From contig CAMBJN010000103.1 in assembly GCA_945867755.1 (NCBI GenBank), positions 1 through 5,208 of the forward strand: DNA of 5,208 bases. Direction: 5' to 3'. Positions within the stretch are counted from its first letter, which is position 1; the number at the start of each line of letters is the position of its first letter. The translations under genes and the position numbers were made by a program. Under the pieces are notes generated by a model. That model saw nothing but the letters and a program-made list of their open reading frames with translations. It searched no databases and had not been told where the DNA came from. Origin of the DNA: Polynucleobacter meluiroseus. GTDB taxonomy: Bacteria; Pseudomonadota; Gammaproteobacteria; Burkholderiales; Burkholderiaceae. Below are positions 1-4,678 of this stretch, piece after piece.

Positions 1-687
1 TTGATGGTCTTTCCCATCGAAGACCATGTGCTCATACACCTCATCACTGCAAATCAAAATATTCGTGTCTCGAACTAAGTCGGCCAGACGATCAATGTCA
101 GCTGACTGCCACACCATCCCCGTTGGATTGTGCGGTGAGTTGATCATGATCATTTTGGTACGGGAAGTGATGGCTTTTGCCATTGCATCCCATGGGATTT
201 CATAACCAGTGATATCACCAGCATCATTTCTCTTCACCATCAATTGCACCGGTACCGCTTTACCCCCAACCGTATCAATCGAAGGGATGTAGGAGTCGTA
301 GACTGGCTCAATCACAATCACTTCATCATCCGGATTAATTGCGCATGCAATCACCGTGAAAATTCCTTGAGTGCCACCGGCAGTGATGGTGATCTCTGTG
401 GCGGGATCGTAGTAATGACCGTACAAAGATTTTATTTTTTGACTAACGGCTTCGCGCAAGGGTGCAATACCTGTCATCGGCGGGTATTGATTGTGACCGT
501 CCCGCATGGCTTGATAGACAGCCTCTGGTAATGCTGGATCGCAATCAAAGTCTGGGAAGCCTTGACCCAGATTGATGGCTTGGTGCTCATTGGCAAGGGC
601 TGACATCACTGTAAAAATAGTAGTGCCAACTTTGGGTAAGCGAGTAGGAAGCGGTATTTGTCTCAAAGCAGTATTATTTAGATTCAT
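1..687 (-). CDS. PLP-dependent aminotransferase, methionine/kynurenine aminotransferase type (N-terminal part, runs off left edge)
   Basis: A fold-type I class I/II aminotransferase that uses pyridoxal phosphate to move amino groups between an amino acid and a keto acid in the cytoplasm. The closest family I recognise is YbdL-like methionine aminotransferase, which can act on the keto acid of methionine in salvage. Reading down from ATG at 687, all 229 codons are open to the window edge; full members are about 385 residues. Visible landmarks are GQGFPDFD near residue 45, the PLP-phosphate motif TAGGTQG (102-108), Tyr130 of EPVYDSY for ring stacking, NSPHNPTG with Asn187, and SDEVYEH with Asp215 and Tyr218. 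The Schiff-base lysine should lie about 15-20 residues beyond the edge and is not seen. The start matches the usual N-terminus of the family and diverges from yaaA across 19 bases, with no clear Shine-Dalgarno sequence. Family assignment is firm; substrate is inferred. Confidence 0.92.
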   Translation of the reverse strand, partial: MNLNNTALRQIPLPTRLPKVGTTIFTVMSALANEHQAINLGQGFPDFDCDPALPEAVYQAMRDGHNQYPPMTGIAPLREAVSQKIKSLYGHYYDPATEITITAGGTQGIFTVIACAINPDDEVIVIEPVYDSYIPSIDTVGGKAVPVQLMVKRNDAGDITGYEIPWDAMAKAITSRTKMIMINSPHNPTGMVWQSADIDRLADLVRDTNILICSDEVYEHMVFDGKDHQ

Positions 688-706
688 TTAATTTGAATAT
701 TCTGCC

Positions 707-1480
707 ATGTTGATCGTACTTTCGCCCGCAAAAAGTTTGGACTATGACACGCCGCCTTCCACGGACAAGCATACCTTGCCTATTTTTATCAATGAATCTG
801 CCAAGTTGGTGACAGATTTAAAGAAGCTGTCTTTACAAGAAGTCGCTGAATTGATGGACTTATCTGACAAATTGGCTGCTTTGAACGTGGCACGTTTTGG
901 TGAATGGTCTAAAAGGTTCACAGCCAAAAATAGTAAACAAGCCATCTTGGCCTTCAACGGTGATGTGTACGAGGGGCTTGATGCCGCATCCTTGAATGCC
1001 AAGGCTATGGACTATACCCAAGAGCATGTCCGAGTGCTCTCTGGCCTCTATGGTGTTTTAAAGCCTTTGGATTTGATGCAGCCATACCGCTTAGAGATGG
1101 GTACTTCATTTAAAAACACTGTAGGTAAAGATCTCTATGCTTTTTGGGGTGACAAAATCACTTTGGCTTTAAAAGAAGAGCTAGAAAAACAAAAATCTAA
1201 AACTTTGATCAACTTGGCATCAGACGAGTACTTTAAATCGGTTAAAGCTGATAAATTAGGCTTTCCCATTGTGGCTCCTGTCTTTCAGGATGAAAAAGCG
1301 GGCAAATACAAAATTGTTTCTTTCTATGCCAAGCGTGCAAGGGGTCTGATGACCCGTTTCATCATTGATAACAAAATTGATAAAGCTGAAGGCTTAAAAG
1401 ACTTTGACTACGAAGGTTATAAGTTTGCCCCTAAAGAAAGCACTGATGCAAAACCTGTGTTCCGAAGAAAAGACCAGTGA
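707..1480 (+). CDS. yaaA: Peroxide stress protein YaaA (DUF328/UPF0246)
   Basis: A cytoplasmic protein of the YaaA family. In E. coli, YaaA is induced by OxyR and keeps unincorporated iron low during hydrogen peroxide stress, limiting Fenton damage; a DNA-binding activity has also been described. The length, 257 residues, is almost the same as the E. coli protein. Family signatures run through the whole chain: SPAKSLDY at 6-13, FNGDVYEGL at 83-91, LSGLYGVLKPLD at 111-122, YRLEMG at 127-132, NLASDEYFKSV at 169-179 and FYAKRARGLMTRFI at 206-219. The ATG at 707 is chosen because SPAKSLDY sits at the very N-terminus in the family. No good Shine-Dalgarno sequence precedes it, and the divergent aminotransferase starts only 19 bases away. 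An exported SOUL-family gene follows 5 bases after the stop, so the two are probably co-transcribed. No OxyR site could be recognised by eye. Confidence 0.96.
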   Translation: MLIVLSPAKSLDYDTPPSTDKHTLPIFINESAKLVTDLKKLSLQEVAELMDLSDKLAALNVARFGEWSKRFTAKNSKQAILAFNGDVYEGLDAASLNAKAMDYTQEHVRVLSGLYGVLKPLDLMQPYRLEMGTSFKNTVGKDLYAFWGDKITLALKEELEKQKSKTLINLASDEYFKSVKADKLGFPIVAPVFQDEKAGKYKIVSFYAKRARGLMTRFIIDNKIDKAEGLKDFDYEGYKFAPKESTDAKPVFRRKDQ

Positions 1481-1485
1481 TCTGA

Positions 1486-2130
1486 ATGTTGATAAAACAA
1501 GCATCGAAGTTACTTCTGGGCTTTGCAGCCCTATCTGTGTTCATGGGTGGCGCTATGGCCAATGAAGAGCCGCGTTATGAAGTCATCAAAAAAGACAATG
1601 ACTTTGAGGTTCGCCGCTATCAACCTATGATCATTGCGGAAGTATTGGTCACTGGTACTTTGAGCGAAGCTTCTAATAAGGGATTTCGTCAGATAGCTGA
1701 CTTCATCTTTGGCAACAATGAAGATCCCGTTAAAAAGCAGTCAGAAAAAATTGCCATGACCGCACCCGTGACTATGGAGGCGGACACCTCCTCAAAGATT
1801 GCCATGACAGCGCCAGTTACCATGGAAGGCACTGGTGGTGCATGGAAAATGGCCTTTGTGATGCCCAGTAAGTTCACGATGGACACCCTGCCCAAGCCCA
1901 AGAATGCAAACGTCATCATCAAACAGATGCCTGCACAGCAATTAGCGGTTGTGACTTTCAGTGGTTGGGTGGATGAAGAGAAGTTAGCAGCACAAACCAC
2001 TCGTTTGAACGAGTGGATCGCTAAGAATGGCTTAAAGAGTTCAGGCTCAGTTCAACTCTCACGTTACAACCCACCATGGACTCTGCCATTTTGGCGACGC
2101 AATGAAGTTTGGGTGAAGTTGGATGATTGA
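1486..2130 (+). CDS. Exported SOUL-family (heme-binding-like) protein
   Basis: A 214-residue member of the SOUL/HBP family (PF04832). Animal relatives bind heme or tetrapyrroles; the role of the bacterial proteins is mostly untested. Residues 1-25 form a clear Sec signal peptide: Lys at 4 and 8, a hydrophobic core at 9-22, and an A-M-A cleavage site before Asn26, so the mature protein should be periplasmic. No lipobox cysteine is present. The SOUL domain fills the rest: YEVIKKDNDFEVRRY at 31-45, the KIAMTAPVTME motif at 88-98 repeated exactly at 104-114, FVMPSKFTMDTLP around 124-136, FSGWVDEEK in the middle, and a C-terminal RYNPPWTLPFWRRNEVWVKL. The chain contains no histidine and no cysteine, so any heme would need Met, Tyr or Lys ligands or purely hydrophobic binding. 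It lies 5 bases behind yaaA with no obvious own promoter or Shine-Dalgarno sequence, suggesting translational coupling. Family is firm; heme binding is not shown. Confidence 0.93.
   Translation: MLIKQASKLLLGFAALSVFMGGAMANEEPRYEVIKKDNDFEVRRYQPMIIAEVLVTGTLSEASNKGFRQIADFIFGNNEDPVKKQSEKIAMTAPVTMEADTSSKIAMTAPVTMEGTGGAWKMAFVMPSKFTMDTLPKPKNANVIIKQMPAQQLAVVTFSGWVDEEKLAAQTTRLNEWIAKNGLKSSGSVQLSRYNPPWTLPFWRRNEVWVKLDD
1747..1827 (+). repeat. Internal tandem motif duplication KIAMTAPVTME in the SOUL gene
   Basis: Two copies of an 11-codon unit, 1747-1779 and 1795-1827, lie 48 bases apart and encode identical peptides (residues 88-98 and 104-114) separated by a five-residue linker. The DNA copies differ at 7 of 33 positions, and every difference is a silent third-base change. 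From memory, many bacterial SOUL proteins carry a doubled motif here, so this is probably an old family feature and not a recent slippage event. Confidence 0.9.
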
Positions 2131-2158
2131 TCTAGGTTTGTAGCGCTGCGAAATCTGC

Positions 2159-2392
2159 TCAAAGAGTGCTTAAATCAACTTGAACTCTTTTGCCCTCTAA
2201 GCGGCTTTTAGTTAGCTCAGTTAGATCAACGTCTTCGAGTTTATCAAGAAGAGCCTCGTAACTTTTTGCCGACAAAATATACGCAACAGGTTTTTCGGAG
2301 CTGTAAATGGCAACGGGGGAAGACCTTAATTGTTCAATGATGTCATTAAGGTTCTTGCGTAAATTTGGAATGCTGATTTTTAAATATTTCAT
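2159..2392 (-). CDS. Orphan Phd/YefM-family antitoxin
   Basis: A 77-residue protein of the Phd/YefM antitoxin family (PF02604). Such proteins bind operator DNA as dimers through the N-terminal fold and neutralise a partner toxin, often RelE/ParE-like or Doc, through a flexible C-terminal tail. The DNA-binding half is intact: MKYLKIS (1-7), LRKNLNDIIEQL (11-22), PVAIYSSEKPVAYILS (26-41) and the family-typical YEALLDKLED (45-54). The tail LTELTKSRLEGKRVQVDL (57-74) resembles toxin-binding tails of RelB/StbD-like members, so the protein is not truncated. No toxin is present: downstream only 28 bases remain before the convergent SOUL gene, and upstream, 8 bases away, is DUF2863. It is therefore probably transcribed with DUF2863. 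No Shine-Dalgarno sequence or clear operator palindrome is seen. It may act as an orphan regulator, neutralise a toxin encoded elsewhere, or be a remnant. Confidence 0.87.
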   Translation of the reverse strand: MKYLKISIPNLRKNLNDIIEQLRSSPVAIYSSEKPVAYILSAKSYEALLDKLEDVDLTELTKSRLEGKRVQVDLSTL

Positions 2393-2400
2393 TGATATGT

Positions 2401-3612
2401 TTAATGAAACAACGGTTGTTGACTCGGTGTGTCATCCGGCATCTCAGCATGAACGATTTCACCGGCGCGATCCACGAACATGGGTACGCCACAATCCTCA
2501 CAAACCTCTAGGCTGAATAAGTCAGAGTGCCTGAACTGATCTTCAACCCCTGAGTTTTTGATCGTGTCATAAATTTCACGAATAGGGCTGTCTTCAATCG
2601 AGATGTCATTGATTGAATCATTGGCAACCGTCTCACGATCGTACAAAGGCCAAACCACACCGTAGAGGATTTCTTTAGAACCTTTTAGAGCAAAAGAAAT
2701 TCTGTATTCATCACACTGCTCTTCGCCGAATCCTGCAATGATGCAAGACAAGCCAGCAGGCTCAACACTTAACATCGACTCAAGATAATTGACGGCCGCC
2801 AAAATACTCAGAGGTCTGATCTTGCGATCTGCCTCGCGACAGTTCGTGAAATAAGCTTCCGGTAAAGATAGTTCGAATTCGCAGCCTGGCATGATGGCTG
2901 CAATCGTGTCTTGCATGCCTGTTTGCCAATTCTGCAAACAAATGCTGCGCTCTTGGCGCCTAGGATTATCTTCTTGCCATCTAAAGATAGGGCCACCTGA
3001 TGGGGCAGCAACTGCACCCACGATATAACGTGGATCGGCCAAAACAGGAATCGTTTCAGGCATATCGCGCAACTCTAATTTGATCTCTCCGGAATTCACG
3101 GCAGCGGATGCTAATTTCTCGAGCAGTAAACGAGTTTGACAATGCGAGTGAGGCATTTGATCGATGCTGTAAAGCCAGGGCACCAATGCAATCAAGGCAT
3201 CTTGCGCCACAATTTGATCGTGCAATAAATTACCTGTTGCCGTGATTGATTCTGAACTGAGCTTGCCTGAGGGGATGCTGTAACGAGTTCTTGCGATGAT
3301 TGGAATAGCAATCAACACCACATCCCAGCTTTTGCCATCTTGCTCTAGAGTCAGAGACTCAGCCAAGGTTTCAGCATTTTCAGCCAAAGAATCAAAGGCA
3401 ATTGGATTGATTTTCAGCGTTTGATCTAAAGCGCTTTCAATCGCGTTTTGATTTTGCGCATGCAATAAACGCAACAAGCGATCCATTAATTTGGTTTCCC
3501 AAAAAATATCTTCTACACGACTACCCGATGCTGCCAATGACAGGGCATCAGAAACCAAGCGTTCTGCTTCAGGAGACATGCGTGAGGAATTTTTAGGGCG
3601 GTAACTAGACAT
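2401..3612 (-). CDS. DUF2863 family protein, function unknown
   Basis: A 403-residue protein that I recognise as DUF2863 (PF11062), a family of about 400 residues known mainly from Betaproteobacteria with no assigned function. The N-terminal segment MSPEAERLVSDALSLAASGS (12-31) followed by RVEDIFWE is typical. The C-terminus carries CEDCG (Cys371, Cys374) and GEIVHAEMPDD (384-394), the other part I recall as conserved. The CxxC pair could bind metal or be redox active, but only two cysteines cluster there, so a complete zinc site within one chain is doubtful. No signal peptide or membrane helix is evident, so it should be cytoplasmic. The start at 3612 is preferred over Met12 because family members usually have a short basic stretch before the SPEAERL segment; neither start has a good Shine-Dalgarno sequence. 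It lies 65 bases behind the CitE-like gene and 8 bases before the antitoxin gene. Confidence 0.88.
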   Translation of the reverse strand: MSSYRPKNSSRMSPEAERLVSDALSLAASGSRVEDIFWETKLMDRLLRLLHAQNQNAIESALDQTLKINPIAFDSLAENAETLAESLTLEQDGKSWDVVLIAIPIIARTRYSIPSGKLSSESITATGNLLHDQIVAQDALIALVPWLYSIDQMPHSHCQTRLLLEKLASAAVNSGEIKLELRDMPETIPVLADPRYIVGAVAAPSGGPIFRWQEDNPRRQERSICLQNWQTGMQDTIAAIMPGCEFELSLPEAYFTNCREADRKIRPLSILAAVNYLESMLSVEPAGLSCIIAGFGEEQCDEYRISFALKGSKEILYGVVWPLYDRETVANDSINDISIEDSPIREIYDTIKNSGVEDQFRHSDLFSLEVCEDCGVPMFVDRAGEIVHAEMPDDTPSQQPLFH

Positions 3613-3657
3613 AAAGACATTCTAAGCAAAACAAGACCAGATGGTACAAACCGAGCA

Positions 3658-3686
3658 ACTATATTTTTATCTAAGTCTTAAAGTAA
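3658..3686 (-). promoter_or_regulatory. Candidate sigma-70 promoter for the DUF2863-antitoxin pair
   Basis: On the minus strand, TTACTT (3686-3681) and TATAGT (3663-3658, five of six consensus bases) are separated by 17 bases in an AT-rich stretch overlapping the end of the CitE-like gene. Transcription would start near 3651, about 38 bases before the DUF2863 start codon. A second -10-like box, TAGAAT at 3624-3619, lies so close to the ATG that it would give a nearly leaderless transcript and has no good -35. Both are pattern matches only. Confidence 0.33.
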
Positions 3687-4649
3687 CTGCTCTGCTTTGG
3701 CTGGAATAGTGTGACCAGTTAAATGAGCTTTTTTTAAAATAGTCCAAAAATATCTGTAGCTGGCTCGATCATGAAGCTTGCCTTCATGTTGTATCGGCCC
3801 CCATTCGGCTGCTTGAGCTGCCAACAGGATAGAGCAGGCTTCTTCAATCTCGTTGGGTGATGGCGATAAAGTCTTCACGATCACAGGAATTTGATTGGGA
3901 TGGATGCTCCACTTGCGCGTGAAGCCAAACTCATTCTTGGCACGCAGAGTATCAGACTCAATGATGGCAACAACATTGATGTTGGTGCAAACATTGTGAG
4001 AGGCCACTTTGCCGTGCGCATGACAAGCTGCGGAAATTTCTAACATCGCACGCGCGACCAAGGGATGATCAAACTGATCACGGTCCATCGCACTGCTAGG
4101 GATGGCGCCATGGTGAGCTGAAACAAAATCCATCAAACCAAAACTCAAAGACTCTACTTGTTCTAAAGCAGCGATCTCATAAACTTCATGCAAAGCACCA
4201 TGAGTTTCAATCAAAACTTGAATCGGAATCACACGACCAATATTGGCAGTTTTAGCAACATGATTGATTTCATCAATGATGGTTTGCGTTTGTTCTGCTG
4301 AAACCACTTTCGGAATCATCACAAACGCGATTTTTTTACCCGCTTGTGCAATCAGGGTGGCGACATCCGCTTTCCAGCAAGGATGACTTGCATCATGGAT
4401 TCTGACCCCCACACGATTGAAACGATTGTCTGAACTTAAAAGAATCTCGGCAACCAATTGAGCATGTTCTGCTTCTTTACCAACAGGTGCGCCATCTTCA
4501 CAATCAAATGTGATGTCAAAGACTGGACCCAACTCTGCTTGCAAGGCGAGCGCCTTGCGCATACGAACTTCAGTACCTGCGTAGTGATCACAAACAGGTA
4601 AGGCCCTCGGAAGGGCCTCACCTTGGAACAACACTTGACTAGCTTGCAT
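3678..4649 (-). CDS. CitE/HpcH-HpaI family CoA-ester lyase, linked to mdh
   Basis: A 323-residue TIM-barrel lyase of the HpcH/HpaI aldolase-citrate lyase beta (CitE-like) family. Members cleave or form C-C bonds in acyl-CoA esters such as malyl-CoA, methylmalyl-CoA or citramalyl-CoA with Mg2+. Visible sites are DITFDCEDGA (45-54) with the acidic pair Glu51-Asp52, Arg83 in VRIHD, MIPKV (111-115), Glu148 in LIETHG and Asp174 in FGLMDF, the last two being the expected Mg ligands, and KWSIHPNQI (246-254) near the end of the barrel. A C-terminal part with HDRASYRYFW (293-302) is, as I recall, typical of the Burkholderiales subgroup beside mdh. It starts 15 bases after the mdh stop and is surely co-transcribed. 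Citrate lyase is unlikely because no alpha or gamma subunit gene is next to it. Exact substrate is unknown. Its first codons hold a strong hairpin. Confidence 0.9.
   Translation of the reverse strand: MQASQVLFQGEALPRALPVCDHYAGTEVRMRKALALQAELGPVFDITFDCEDGAPVGKEAEHAQLVAEILLSSDNRFNRVGVRIHDASHPCWKADVATLIAQAGKKIAFVMIPKVVSAEQTQTIIDEINHVAKTANIGRVIPIQVLIETHGALHEVYEIAALEQVESLSFGLMDFVSAHHGAIPSSAMDRDQFDHPLVARAMLEISAACHAHGKVASHNVCTNINVVAIIESDTLRAKNEFGFTRKWSIHPNQIPVIVKTLSPSPNEIEEACSILLAAQAAEWGPIQHEGKLHDRASYRYFWTILKKAHLTGHTIPAKAEQLL
4596..4623 (-). other. Strong RNA hairpin within codons 9-18 of the CitE-like gene
   Basis: In the sense RNA the arms AGGUGAGGCCCU and AGGGCCUUACCU enclose the loop UCCG. All 12 positions pair, one of them as a G-U wobble; on the opposite strand that position would be an A-C mismatch, so the structure is best in the mRNA. 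It spans +27 to +54 from the lyase start codon. The bases after it, GUUUGUG, are only moderately U-rich, so a partial terminator is possible but not convincing. The structure is seen directly; its function is unknown. Confidence 0.6.
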
Positions 4650-4655
4650 GACTTG

Positions 4656-4678
4656 AGCGTTTGCTTAGAGCAAATGCT
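4656..4678 (-). other. Possible hairpin around the mdh stop codon
   Basis: Arms AGCATTTGC and GCAAACGCT enclose TCTAA, pairing at eight of nine positions in the mdh mRNA and placing the TAA stop in the loop. The 3' arm ends six bases before the start codon of the lyase, over the place where a ribosome would bind. Ribosomes finishing mdh would open it, which would suit translational coupling. A stem of this quality is expected a few times by chance in a window this size, so only its position makes it notable. Confidence 0.3.

Noticed and set aside
244..531. 95-residue plus-strand reading frame inside the aminotransferase gene
   Set aside because: It is antisense to well-conserved aminotransferase motifs, resembles no family I know, and has no ribosome-binding site.
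742..1002. 86-residue minus-strand reading frame opposite yaaA
   Set aside because: It lies opposite conserved YaaA motifs and is explained by the codon use of yaaA.
1021..1040. Inverted repeat AGAGCA-N8-TGCTCT in yaaA
   Set aside because: Six-base arms with an 8-base loop in a conserved coding stretch (HVRVLSG) are explained by codons and chance.
1689..2000. 103-residue minus-strand reading frame opposite the SOUL gene, considered as a missing toxin
   Set aside because: The protein is hydrophobic and low in complexity with repeated VTGAVMAIF, which is just the antisense of the doubled SOUL motif. It has no RelE, ParE or Doc features and does not start next to the antitoxin stop.
2161..2190. 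Inverted repeat AAAGAGT-N16-ACTCTTT as a terminator between the convergent operons
   Set aside because: The stem is short and AT-rich, the loop is 16 bases, only a brief T run follows on the plus strand and none on the minus strand, and it overlaps the antitoxin reading frame. A 7-bp repeat at this spacing is not surprising by chance.
2307..2516. 69-residue plus-strand reading frame across the DUF2863-antitoxin junction
   Set aside because: It overlaps two better-supported genes on the other strand and shows no recognisable motif.
2808..3017. 69-residue minus-strand frame inside DUF2863
   Set aside because: It is an out-of-frame reading of the DUF2863 gene with no family resemblance.
3428..3437. 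Perfect 10-base palindrome AAAGCGCTTT inside DUF2863
   Set aside because: About five such palindromes are expected by chance in a window of this size, and it lies mid-gene with no supporting context.
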